DNA from: DASTQL01 sp035761805
GTDB lineage: Bacteria > Actinomycetota > Actinomycetes > Jiangellales > Jiangellaceae
DNA length: 8,690 nt
Direction: 5' to 3'
NCBI GenBank assembly: GCA_035761805.1
Contig: DASTQL010000094.1
Coordinates: 1 to 8,690, forward strand
How positions within the stretch are numbered: position 1 is the first letter of the stretch; every line of letters begins with the position of its first letter. Below are positions 1 to 6,290 of the stretch, piece after piece. The position numbers and the translations under genes are program-made. Under the pieces are notes generated by a model. The model made no database searches and had not been told where the DNA came from. It worked only from the letters and a program-made list of their open reading frames with translations.

Positions 1-373
1 CGCCGACCTGCCGCCAGTGGAGCTCGACCCCGTCGGGCCGGTGCCTGTTGCCGTGCACCGCGGGCCGGCCCAGCCGTGTCTCGATGGGGGAGATGTCGTC
101 GACGGCCACCACCCAGCCGAGCCAGCCGCCACCCGCGTCCGTCCGTGCCTTCACGGCTTGGCCGAAGGGAACCTTGTCGGCAGCCGGGTGGTCGAGGACG
201 GCGACGACCTCGAGGTAGTGGTCACGGGCCAGCGGGAGGATCTTGTTCCTGGTCCCGAACCGCGGGTGGACACCGCCGTCGACCAGGTCCACGCCCAGCT
301 CCTGCGCCAGCCGCCGGCCGGAGGCTTCGAGACCCTCCGGCCCGGCGGCGTAGGAGACGTGGTCCAGGCGCAT
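1..373 (-). CDS. VOC/glyoxalase-like domain protein (3' end outside window)
   Basis: The N-terminal 124 codons are present and the frame runs off the left edge, so the gene is partial. The protein begins MRLDHVSYA, the usual first strand of the vicinal oxygen chelate fold, with His5 as the likely first metal ligand. It continues with a helix rich in Ala/Glu/Arg (residues 13-27), then GGVHPRFGTRNKILPL (33-48) and HYLEVVAV. This order (DH, HPRFGTRN, YLEVV) matches the glyoxalase-like families of actinobacteria that resemble the PF13468 type; this is from memory. The substrate is unknown; such proteins include dioxygenase-, lyase- and resistance-like members. The ATG at 373 is chosen because homologous N-termini begin at this strand; no clear ribosome binding site precedes it. 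It is divergent from the YccF gene, separated by about 150 bases in which I see no clear promoter. Confidence 0.82.
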   Translation of the reverse strand, partial: MRLDHVSYAAGPEGLEASGRRLAQELGVDLVDGGVHPRFGTRNKILPLARDHYLEVVAVLDHPAADKVPFGQAVKARTDAGGGWLGWVVAVDDISPIETRLGRPAVHGNRHRPDGVELHWRQVG

Positions 374-521
374 GGCCGCATTGTGATGGCCCGCCGGTCG
401 TGCTCCGGCGGCGGGGTGGTGCGTCCAGGGCCGCGACGCGGTAGCGCGGCTGGGTCTGGCCTCCGAGGGGTCGCCTGTCGGTGACCCTGGCCGACCCGTC
501 CGTACATGCGAGGATCGGACC

Positions 522-959
522 GTGCGCACGATCGGCAACGTCCTGTGGTTCCTGCTCGCGGGGGTCTGGCTGGCGATCGGCTACGTCGTGGCCGGCCTCA
601 TCGCCTTCGTCCTGATCATCACCATCCCGTTCGGCATCGCCGCCTTCCGGTTGGCCGGCTTCGTCGTCTGGCCCTTCGGCCGTACGGCGGTGTGGCGGCG
701 GGAGGCCGGCGTCTGGTCGGTCCTCGGCAACGTCGTCTGGGTCCTGCTCCTGGGGTGGGAGCTGGCCCTGCTGCACCTGGTCGCCGGGCTGGTGCTCTGT
801 GTGACGGTCATCGGGATCCCGTTCGGCATCGCCTGCTGGAAGATGGTCCCGCTCGCCTTGCTGCCCCTGGGCCGCGAGGTCGTGCCGATCGAGCAGGCCG
901 ACCGCGACCCGTACGCGATCCCCGTTGGTGGCCACCCCACGACGCAGACATCCTCGTGA
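522..959 (+). CDS. YccF domain membrane protein
   Basis: This is a small inner-membrane protein of 145 residues. It has the diagnostic duplicated YccF architecture. The first half carries a hydrophobic stretch (about 4-40), then IPFGIAAFRLAG (residues 36-47) and WPFGR. The second half repeats this with a hydrophobic stretch (about 68-95) and IPFGIACWKM followed by LPLGR. The N-terminal NVLWFLLAGVWLAIGY is also typical of the family. The biochemical role of YccF proteins is not established. The GTG start at 522 is preceded by GAGGA at 510-514 with a 7-nt spacer, which fits. A short hydrophilic tail follows the last membrane segment. The gene appears to be monocistronic, with about 135 bases before the next gene on the same strand. 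Confidence 0.92.
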   Translation: MRTIGNVLWFLLAGVWLAIGYVVAGLIAFVLIITIPFGIAAFRLAGFVVWPFGRTAVWRREAGVWSVLGNVVWVLLLGWELALLHLVAGLVLCVTVIGIPFGIACWKMVPLALLPLGREVVPIEQADRDPYAIPVGGHPTTQTSS

Positions 960-1062
960 GGACGCCTGCACCCCCTGTGGACGGCGGTTCTCCCCCCAGC
1001 ACGCGGGGATTCTCCTGAGTTTGACCGGCCGCTCGGGGGAGACGTCCGGCACCCCCACGTCA

Positions 1063-1068
1063 TACAGT
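1063..1068 (+). promoter_or_regulatory. Possible -10 element upstream of the 1096 gene
   Basis: TACAGT matches the actinobacterial housekeeping -10 pattern TAnnnT. It lies 33 bases before the ATG and just ahead of the strong ribosome binding site. I see no good -35 at the usual distance; a TTGACC at 1021-1026 is too far away (36 bases). This is a weak call made on pattern only. Confidence 0.3.
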
Positions 1069-1080
1069 CGTGGTCTGCGA

Positions 1081-1090
1081 GGAGAGGAGG
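1081..1090 (+). promoter_or_regulatory. Strong ribosome binding site deciding the 1096 start
   Basis: GGAGAGGAGG lies 5 bases before the ATG at 1096. The open frame extends upstream to 925, but that longer version would overlap the end of the YccF gene. This site makes 1096 the convincing start. Confidence 0.75.
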
Positions 1091-1095
1091 GCCCG

Positions 1096-1761
1096 ATGGC
1101 GCTCGAGTCCCTGCCGGTCCTGGCCCGCGGCAAGCACCGCAACCCCCGCAAGGGTGCCTGCTTCATGGAGTTCGCCTCGTTGCTGGCGGGCGAGCGGTGG
1201 AGCGATCACCCGCGCTGCACCCACCCCCTCCTCGGGGCCCTGGCGCGCAGCGTGAACGACTGCACCACCGACGATGGACGACCGATGCTGGCTCCGCTCG
1301 TCCCCGACGTCATCGGGACCGAGGCCGACGACCCGCGCCTCGCCCCGGAGCTGGTGCTGCTGACCTGCCGCCGTTCACTTCCGTACGTACGGGGGCACCC
1401 GCGCTTCGTCCTCGGTGTGGCGCTGCTGTCGGCGGAGCGCCAGTTGCGCGAGGTGGACCCGCCGACGCCCACCCAGGCGGAGCCGGACCCGCTGACGCCG
1501 GCCGAGCGGGCGGACGCCGCGGCCTACGTGGACAGGTTCCGGGTGTCGCCACGCTTCTACCGCCGCAAGGGCGCGCTCGGGGTCCTCCAGTACGCCGTCG
1601 GTGCCGTGGCACTCGAGCGCGGCACGCGGACGGACGCCCTGCTGCGGGACATGCTGGCGGCGGCCGTCATGCGCTACCACGAGGTCGTGCCGGGACGCCG
1701 GCAGGAGGACGCTGCCGAGAAGTGGGCGGCCGCCTGTGCGGTCGTCGGCACCACCGAGTGA
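1096..1761 (+). CDS. Conserved-looking actinobacterial protein of unknown function, coupled to a RibD-like reductase
   Basis: I cannot assign a function to this 221-residue protein. It is soluble, with no signal peptide and no membrane segment. Its most distinctive part is residues 19-55: GACFMEFASLLAGERWSDHP, then CTHPLLGALARSVND, a Cys/Glu/Trp/His-rich block that looks like a conserved motif. I recall similar blocks in other actinobacterial hypothetical proteins but cannot name the family. The middle (120-140) is a Pro/Thr/Glu/Asp-rich linker. The C-terminal part has SPRFYRRKGALGVLQYAVGA (151-170) and ends in an alanine-rich helix. Its stop codon overlaps the GTG of the next gene by 4 bases, so it is very likely translated together with the reductase and may act with it. 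The start is supported by the ribosome binding site at 1081-1090. Confidence 0.8.
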   Translation: MALESLPVLARGKHRNPRKGACFMEFASLLAGERWSDHPRCTHPLLGALARSVNDCTTDDGRPMLAPLVPDVIGTEADDPRLAPELVLLTCRRSLPYVRGHPRFVLGVALLSAERQLREVDPPTPTQAEPDPLTPAERADAAAYVDRFRVSPRFYRRKGALGVLQYAVGAVALERGTRTDALLRDMLAAAVMRYHEVVPGRRQEDAAEKWAAACAVVGTTE

Positions 1762-2531
1762 CCTCGGAGGCGGACGACGACCTCACCTGGTCGCGGCTGC
1801 TTCGTGCGCGGACTCCCGCGGACGCGTCGCGACTCGAACTGCTGGACGGGTCCGGCGAGGACCCGCTGACCTCGCTGTACCTGCCGCTGGCACTGGCCGG
1901 GCCGCGGCACGTCATCGCGCAGCTCGGTCAGAGCCTCGACGGCTGCATCGCCAGCCGGACCGGCGACGGCGCCTGCGTGACCGGTCACCAGGACCACGTC
2001 CACCTGCACCGGCTGCGTGCCCTCAGCGACGCCGTCGTGGTGGGGGTGAGCACCGTGCTCGCCGACGACCCGCGCCTCACCGTCCGGCACGTGCCGGGTC
2101 GCAATCCGGTCCGGGTGGTCCTGGACCCACGGGGGCGGGCCCCACGCGACCGGACGATCTTCCGGGACGGGAGGGCCCCGACGCTGTGGCTCGTCGGGGA
2201 GCGGACGAGGGTGCCGGCCCCGCCGCCCCACGCCGAGGTCCTTCGGCTGCCGTGCGGCCGGGACGGCTTCGACGAGACCTGCGTGGTGGAGGAGCTGGCC
2301 GACCGTGGGCTCGGCCGGTTGCTCGTGGAGGGTGGCGGGGTTACCGTGTCGCGCTTCCTGGCGGCCGGGACCCTGGACCGGCTCTACCTGACCGTCACGC
2401 CGATGATCGTCGGGGACGGCCGGCCCGGCCTGCAGCTACGCGGCCCGGACCGGCTCCACGACGCCCTCCGGCCGCCCAGCCGGCGGTTCCCGCTGGGCGA
2501 CGACGTGCTCTTCGAGCTGACCCTGCGCTGA
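1758..2531 (+). CDS. RibD C-terminal domain family reductase (DHFR-like), stand-alone
   Basis: The 257-residue protein has the RibD_C / dihydrofolate reductase-like fold that uses NADPH to reduce the ribosyl group of aminopyrimidine phosphates in riboflavin synthesis. Visible hallmarks are VIAQLGQSLDGCIA (residues 52-65), HLHRLRALSDAVVVGVSTVLADDPRLTVR (82-110, read in two blocks) and LLVEGGGVTVSRFL (188-201), whose glycine-rich turn belongs to the cofactor site. It then shows TVTPMIVGDG. No N-terminal zinc deaminase domain is present; in its place is a 45-residue segment ending DPLTSLYLPLALAGP. The GTG start lies within the preceding stop (GTGA), with no ribosome binding site of its own, so translational coupling is expected. 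The neighbouring PTPS-like gene suggests a pterin- or pyrimidine-related substrate rather than housekeeping riboflavin synthesis. The family is clear; the substrate is inferred. Confidence 0.88.
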   Translation: MTSEADDDLTWSRLLRARTPADASRLELLDGSGEDPLTSLYLPLALAGPRHVIAQLGQSLDGCIASRTGDGACVTGHQDHVHLHRLRALSDAVVVGVSTVLADDPRLTVRHVPGRNPVRVVLDPRGRAPRDRTIFRDGRAPTLWLVGERTRVPAPPPHAEVLRLPCGRDGFDETCVVEELADRGLGRLLVEGGGVTVSRFLAAGTLDRLYLTVTPMIVGDGRPGLQLRGPDRLHDALRPPSRRFPLGDDVLFELTLR

Positions 2532-2537
2532 TCCGCG

Positions 2538-2606
2538 CCCCGAATGACCACGTTCACCACCCTGGTCGGGCCTTCACGAGGCGTCCGCGCCTGGTGATGG
2601 CACCAG
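2538..2606. repeat. Palindromic intergenic element, copy A; likely two-way terminator
   Basis: This element lies between the convergent reductase and proline-rich genes and overlaps the last ten codons of the latter. The hairpin spans 2562-2606. Outer arms CTGGT (2562-2566) and ACCAG (2602-2606) pair, then GCC/GGC and TCAC/GTGA segments, a G-G mismatch, and an inner perfect stem AGGCG (2579-2583) / CGCCT (2588-2592) closed by a TCCG loop. To its left, at 2547-2559, is ACCACGTTCACCA. Both the core and this flank recur in the element near 7000. No T-tract follows the hairpin. Confidence 0.65.
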
Positions 2607-2798
2607 CAGCCTGGCGGTGGCCCGGCCGGCGATGTCCGGCTGTGGCGTCGGCGGATTCGGTGGCAGGGGATCCGGCCCCGGCCCGGGCACGGGTGGTGTC
2701 GGTGTCGGCGGCTCCACCGGTCCAGGTCGGGGCTGCGGAGGTAGCGGCGGGGCAGGAGCAGGCGCCGGAGGTGGCGGTTCCACGGGCGGTGCCGTCAT
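2574..2798 (-). CDS. Small proline-rich protein of unknown function
   Basis: This 74-residue protein is about half proline in residues 4-54, arranged in runs such as EPPPPAPAPAPPLPPQP, PVEPPTPTPPVPGPGPDP and PPNPPTPQP. It has few charged residues, no cysteine and no hydrophobic signal. The tail GRATARLLVPSPGADAS is not proline-repeat. The ATG at 2798 is preceded by AAGGAGAGG with about 5 bases spacing, one of the best ribosome binding sites in the window, which argues that the gene is real rather than a composition artefact. It probably forms extended polyproline helices and could be a linker-like or envelope-associated peptide; no function can be assigned. It lies 187 bases downstream of the methyltransferase on the same strand. 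That gap shows no clear promoter, so whether it is read with the operon is open. Confidence 0.62.
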   Translation of the reverse strand: MTAPPVEPPPPAPAPAPPLPPQPRPGPVEPPTPTPPVPGPGPDPLPPNPPTPQPDIAGRATARLLVPSPGADAS

Positions 2799-2923
2799 CG
2801 CGTCCTCTCCTTCGTCACGGCTGCCGTCGCCGTCGGATCCGGTCCGGGGCGAGGCATCGTCGGTCGCGTGCGTCCCCGGGCTCCTACCCACCGGCGCCGG
2901 CCGGGAGACCTGCCATCCCGAGG

Positions 2924-2937
2924 CCGCGGGGCCGCGG
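2924..2937 (-). terminator. Possible GC-rich hairpin after the methyltransferase operon
   Basis: CCGCGG, two bases, CCGCGG forms a short perfect hairpin (5 bp stem with a 4-nt loop) about 50 bases beyond the methyltransferase stop codon. There is no T-tract, which is common in high-GC actinobacteria. If it works, it would separate the operon from the proline-rich gene. Such GC palindromes also arise by chance in this composition. Confidence 0.25.
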
Positions 2938-2985
2938 ACGATTCGAGCAACGAGGACCCCAGACCCAGACCTCGCCCGTACGTGA

Positions 2986-3813
2986 TCAAGACCCCGGGCC
3001 CGGCAGCGCCAGCAGGTCGACGTGACCCACCCGGACCCGCAGCTCACCGTGGCCGGCCTGGTGCCTGCGGACGGCACGCGCGTGGGCAGCCGCCACAGCG
3101 AGGTCCGGGCGCTCCTCGGCCGCCGCCGCCACCCAGCCGTCGTGCCACGCGACGGCGAGCTCAGCGTCGGCGCCCCCGAGAGACCAGGGCGTCTCAGCAG
3201 CGTGGACGTCGCAGCCGTGGGCACGCAGCAGCCGCCGCGCCACCCCAGCGGCGTCGGGCCCGAGTCGCCGGACACCGTCGCGGTCCCGCCGCTGGTGGGC
3301 ATGGAAGGCTTCCCGCAGCAGGCCGTCCTCCGCCAGTGCAGGGTCCAGTGCGACGTCGCCGTCGACGGACAGAGCGAGGAGCATCGGGGTCCCAGCCGAG
3401 GTGCAGACGGCGACGACGTGCTCCAGCTCGGGTCCCGTGAGGACGTCGAGCAGGGCAGATCCGGTGACCAGGTCGACATCAGCGAAGTCGGCGCTGCGCA
3501 GATCGGAGACGGGCAGGCGACGGGCCGTCACCGAGAGCACGGCGGCCGAGTGCTCGCGTAGGGAGAGCAAGGCCCGCTCGAGCAGGGCGGCATCGTGGTC
3601 GACGAGGATCCAGTGCTGGGGCCTGGGCAGCCGGGGGGCGAGCCATCGGACGTTCGACCCGATCCCGCAGCCCAGGTCGAGCACGCGTGGCGGCCGTGCG
3701 CTCGGGAGCACAGCCGCCACCAGGGAGAGCAGCTCCGCCGCCCCGGCGGATCGTGCCGCATGGTCGGCGGACTCGCGCAGCGCCAGCCAGTCGGGGTCGA
3801 AGGCCTCGCTCAT
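2986..3813 (-). CDS. Class I SAM-dependent methyltransferase
   Basis: The 275-residue protein has the Rossmann-like methyltransferase fold. Motif I is VLDLGCGIGSN at residues 44-54 (SAM-binding glycine loop). The acidic residue ending strand 2 lies in ILVDHD (69-74), and DVDLVTGSALLDVL (112-125) is the motif IV region. The N-terminal FDPDWLALRESAD (5-17) is a helix seen in a subset of small-molecule methyltransferases. The C-terminal half is more variable and rich in Ala, His and Arg; it should form the substrate cap. The acceptor cannot be read from the sequence. The ATG overlaps the stop of the glycosyltransferase (ATGA), so it is the last gene of the operon and should methylate a product of the pathway, possibly the sugar or the pterin-like core. 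Confidence 0.87.
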   Translation of the reverse strand: MSEAFDPDWLALRESADHAARSAGAAELLSLVAAVLPSARPPRVLDLGCGIGSNVRWLAPRLPRPQHWILVDHDAALLERALLSLREHSAAVLSVTARRLPVSDLRSADFADVDLVTGSALLDVLTGPELEHVVAVCTSAGTPMLLALSVDGDVALDPALAEDGLLREAFHAHQRRDRDGVRRLGPDAAGVARRLLRAHGCDVHAAETPWSLGGADAELAVAWHDGWVAAAAEERPDLAVAAAHARAVRRHQAGHGELRVRVGHVDLLALPGPGS

Positions 3814-4859
3814 TGCGCCCTCACCGTCTCCAGGACGTCGGCAAGCCTACGAGCCGACACCTCCCAGCCGGGGAGGGCGCGACCGGCCGCCCCGGCCCTG
3901 GAAGCGAGGTCCGCACGGAGCGCCGGCTGGGACAGCCACTGTGCGATGGCAGCTCGCAACGCCTGCACGTCACCGGGCGGCACGAGCAACCCGGCGTCGG
4001 CCGCGGTCCGCTCCGCCCCACTGCCCGTCGTCGTCACCACTGGGACCCCTCTCGCGAGAGCCTCGGCCAGGACCATCCCGAAGGTCTCACCGTACGAAGG
4101 GAGGACCAGCAGGTCGGTAGAGGTCCAGGCATCGTCGAGCCGGGGCCCGTCGAGCGGGCCGCAGACCTCCACCCGCCCGGCGAGGCGATACCGCTGCACG
4201 GCGTCCAGGACACGCTCCACGTACGCGGGGTGACGGTCGAGCGGGCCGACGATGCGGCAGCGCCAGGGCAGGTCGACCAATCCCGCCAGCGCCTCGACCA
4301 GCAGCAGCTGCCCCTTGCGGGGGACGACGGCGGCCAGGCAGAGCACCGACCCACCGTCCGGGGTGCCGGGCGCCCGTGGCGCCGGGTCGGTGCCGGGCTC
4401 GACCAGGTGGACGCGGTCGGGCGGCACGCCGAGGGCACACACCCTGCCGACCGTCCAGGCCCCGGTCACGACGACGGCCCGGCAGGCGGCAAGGATCCTG
4501 GCCTCGGCCTCGCGACGTCGCTGACCCTCCTGCGGGTCGAGGCCTATCTCGTCGGCCAGCGGCAGGTGCACCAGCGCGATCAACCGCAGTCGCTCCGCGT
4601 GCGGAACCACCACGTCGGGGAGCCCGCCCAGCACCAGGCCGTCGCCGAGCACCACGGTGCCGTCGGGCAGGCCGGTCAGCAGCTCGGTGAGGGCCCGCTG
4701 CCCCGCCTCCCCCGCCATCGGCCACGCACCCGCCACCCCTCGTACGGAGACGTGCCAACCCAGCTCGGACAGCGCGGCGGACACCCGCCGGTCGTAGATG
4801 TTGCCGCCCGTAGGAGCGTCGACGTCGGCGGGCGCGACCACCGTGACGTCGGGTGTCAC
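3810..4859 (-). CDS. Family 4 (GT-B) glycosyltransferase
   Basis: The 349-residue protein transfers a sugar from a nucleotide donor with retention of configuration, by family. The N-terminal acceptor-side domain starts VTVVAPADVDAPTGGNIYDRR (5-25 region), where Gly18-Gly19-Asn20 form the donor-contacting loop. ALVHLP (95-100) carries the His common near the active site. The C-terminal donor domain has VVPRKGQ (178-184, with Arg181/Lys182 for the phosphates) and SYGETFGMVLAEALARG. That last block holds the EX7E pair Glu258 and Glu266 diagnostic of GT4. The chain then ends with AGLLVPPGD and a terminal helix. No membrane segment is seen. The GTG start overlaps the PTPS-like stop by 4 bases and its own stop overlaps the methyltransferase start, so strict co-translation is likely. 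Donor and acceptor are unknown. Confidence 0.9.
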   Translation of the reverse strand: MTPDVTVVAPADVDAPTGGNIYDRRVSAALSELGWHVSVRGVAGAWPMAGEAGQRALTELLTGLPDGTVVLGDGLVLGGLPDVVVPHAERLRLIALVHLPLADEIGLDPQEGQRRREAEARILAACRAVVVTGAWTVGRVCALGVPPDRVHLVEPGTDPAPRAPGTPDGGSVLCLAAVVPRKGQLLLVEALAGLVDLPWRCRIVGPLDRHPAYVERVLDAVQRYRLAGRVEVCGPLDGPRLDDAWTSTDLLVLPSYGETFGMVLAEALARGVPVVTTTGSGAERTAADAGLLVPPGDVQALRAAIAQWLSQPALRADLASRAGAAGRALPGWEVSARRLADVLETVRAQ

Positions 4860-5254
4860 AGCTCCCGCTCGTACGACGCCCAGGCCACGTGGGACTCGCG
4901 CAGGGTGACCGCGAGTCCGGCGAGCCCTCCGGCCGAGGCGCCCAGCTCACCGGCAGAGATGCGGGCCGCCAGCCCGTCGGCGACCACGCGCGCCAGGAAC
5001 TCTGTCGTGGTGTTGTGGCCGGCGAATGCGGGCTCCTCGTCGAGATTGCGGTAGTCGAGCTCGTCGAGAACCGCCCGCAGGGCCCTGGAGGCGAGCCCGA
5101 TGTCGACGACCAGCCCGTCGTCGTCGAGCTCACCCCGGCGGAAGGTCGCGTCGACGACATAGGTCGCGCCGTGCAACCGCTGGGCCGGGCCGAAGACGTC
5201 GCCCCGGAAGCTGTGGGCGATCATCACCGAGTCGCGAACCGTCAATCCGTACAC
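4856..5254 (-). CDS. 6-pyruvoyl-tetrahydropterin synthase / QueD-like protein with altered active site
   Basis: The 132-residue length and motif order fit the T-fold PTPS/QueD family, which converts dihydroneopterin triphosphate to 6-pyruvoyl- or 6-carboxy-tetrahydropterin. Motifs are AHSF (13-16, zinc His14), RLHGATYVV (26-34), GLVVDIGLA (47-55), LDELDYRNLDE (63-73), NTTTEFLARVV (81-91) and the terminal VTLRES (116-121), with Glu120 in the pterin-anchoring position. Several classical residues are replaced. The catalytic Cys four places before the HGH motif is Ala24, the second His of HGH is Ala30, and the His of LDH is Tyr68. The reaction is therefore probably not the textbook one. The GTG at 5254 follows a GGGAGG site about 10 bases upstream and lies 27 bases after the dehydrogenase stop. 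Confidence 0.85.
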   Translation of the reverse strand: MYGLTVRDSVMIAHSFRGDVFGPAQRLHGATYVVDATFRRGELDDDGLVVDIGLASRALRAVLDELDYRNLDEEPAFAGHNTTTEFLARVVADGLAARISAGELGASAGGLAGLAVTLRESHVAWASYEREL

Positions 5255-5281
5255 CTCGTGTCGCCTCCCGTCGACGAGCGG

Positions 5282-6259
5282 TCAGGGGTCGTAGCGGATC
5301 CGGTGGCACAGTGCCCCGGACCCGGGGGCGGACAGCTTGGATATGACCTCAGGCAGCTCGATGAACGGCGACTCGCCGGAGACGAGCACGTCGTAGGCGG
5401 GGTCACGGAGCAGCCGGAGGGCGAGCCGCAGACGGTCGCTGGCGCTCCACCGAGCTGCACGCGCCGGCGAGACGGTCCCGACCTGGCTGGACCGGATCGC
5501 CAGGCGTCGCGGGTGGAAGTGCTCACCCAGCGGCAGGCTGACCGGGCGGTCGGCGTACCAGGAGAGCTCGACCACCTCGCCCTCGGGCCCGAGGAGCGAG
5601 AGGGCCGCCGCCAGGCCGTCGCTGTTGCCGCTCGCGTGCAGGACCAGGTCGCGCCCACCGAGCGCAGTGCCGGGCATCCGGAAGGTCACCCCCAGCGCCG
5701 CGGCCTGCTCCGCCCTCGCGGGGTCGACGTCGACGAGCTCCACCTCCACGCCGGGGATGCCCGCCAGCAGCCCGGCGACGAGGCATCCCACGACGCCGGC
5801 ACCCACGACGGTCACCCGGTCGCCAACGCGTGGCGCGGCATCCCAGAGGGCGTTCACGGCCGTCTCCATGTTTCCCGCGAGGACCGCGCGTGCAGCCGGC
5901 AAGCCGTCTGGCAGCGGGTGGACGGCATCAGCAGGCACCACGTAGCGCGTCTGGTGCGGGTGCAGCGCGAAGACCTCCCGACCCTCGAGCGCCGGTGGGC
6001 CGCGCTCGACGACGCCGACCGAGAGGTAGCCGTACTTGACCGGCCCGGGCAGCTCCCCCACCTGGAAGGGCGCGCGCATCTCCCCCCGTACCGCAGGGGG
6101 CACCCGTCCGAGGAAGACCGCCGACTCGGTGCCCCGGCTCACACCCGACCACAGGGCGCGCACGACGACGTCGCTCGGTCCCGGCTCGGGCAGGGTCTCG
6201 CGCCTGACCTCCCCCCTACCCGGCGCGATCACCCAGAACGCCTCCGCCACTCCGCCCAC
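5282..6259 (-). CDS. Medium-chain (zinc-type) dehydrogenase lacking usual zinc ligands
   Basis: The 325-residue protein is a medium-chain dehydrogenase/reductase. The catalytic domain holds WSGVSRGTES (37-46), where Ser41 stands in the place of the usual zinc-binding Cys. No GHE motif is visible. The four-Cys structural zinc lobe is also absent; the only cysteines are Cys159 and Cys318. The cofactor domain has VTVVGAGVVGCLVAGLLAG (149-167, GxGxxG loop) and ends strand 2 with ELVDVDP, acidic, so NAD(H) is favoured. FALHPHQTRYVVP and the C-terminal block are like the SGISRGTE group that includes BchC-type enzymes (from memory). It presumably oxidises or reduces an alcohol/carbonyl in the pathway. 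The GTG at 6259 is chosen because GGAGAGGAGG lies 4 bases before it; a second GTG at 6250 is less well placed. It is the first gene of the operon. Confidence 0.86.
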   Translation of the reverse strand: MGGVAEAFWVIAPGRGEVRRETLPEPGPSDVVVRALWSGVSRGTESAVFLGRVPPAVRGEMRAPFQVGELPGPVKYGYLSVGVVERGPPALEGREVFALHPHQTRYVVPADAVHPLPDGLPAARAVLAGNMETAVNALWDAAPRVGDRVTVVGAGVVGCLVAGLLAGIPGVEVELVDVDPARAEQAAALGVTFRMPGTALGGRDLVLHASGNSDGLAAALSLLGPEGEVVELSWYADRPVSLPLGEHFHPRRLAIRSSQVGTVSPARAARWSASDRLRLALRLLRDPAYDVLVSGESPFIELPEVISKLSAPGSGALCHRIRYDP

Positions 6260-6284
6260 GTCGCCTCCTCTCCACACCGACGCC

Positions 6285-6290
6285 ACCCTA
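6285..6290 (-). promoter_or_regulatory. Possible -10 element of the dehydrogenase-led operon
   Basis: On the minus strand the hexamer TAGGGT fits TAnnnT and lies 25 bases before the GTG at 6259, just upstream of the strong ribosome binding site. This would give a very short leader. No convincing -35 is seen at 17-18 bases. The 76-base gap between the divergent genes must hold the promoters of both. Confidence 0.33.

Noticed and set aside
985..1016. CCCC...GGGG hairpin after the YccF gene as a terminator
   Set aside because: Only about 5 paired bases with a long loop and no T-tract; expected by chance in this base composition.
1021..1068. TTGACC at 1021 as a -35 paired with TACAGT at 1063
   Set aside because: The spacing is 36 bases, about twice the normal distance, so they cannot be one promoter of the usual type.
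222..1166. A 314-codon minus-strand frame across the YccF gene and its upstream region
   Set aside because: It is antisense to the clear YccF coding sequence and translates to charged, Asp/Gln/Arg-rich sequence without motifs.
1197..1757. Possible N-terminal extension fusing extra sequence to the RibD_C protein
   Set aside because: The frame is open, but its translation is Arg/Pro/Gly shadow sequence of the overlapping 221-residue gene. The GTGA junction at 1758 is a far better start.
2617..2985. Glycine-rich open frame on the plus strand opposite the proline-rich gene
   Set aside because: Gly runs are the antisense reading of Pro codons. It has no ribosome binding site as good as the one on the minus strand, and its C-terminal half has no recognisable pattern.
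2799..3479. Upstream continuation of the proline-rich frame into the methyltransferase region
   Set aside because: The extra sequence is an out-of-frame reading of the methyltransferase gene. The strong ribosome binding site places the start at 2798.
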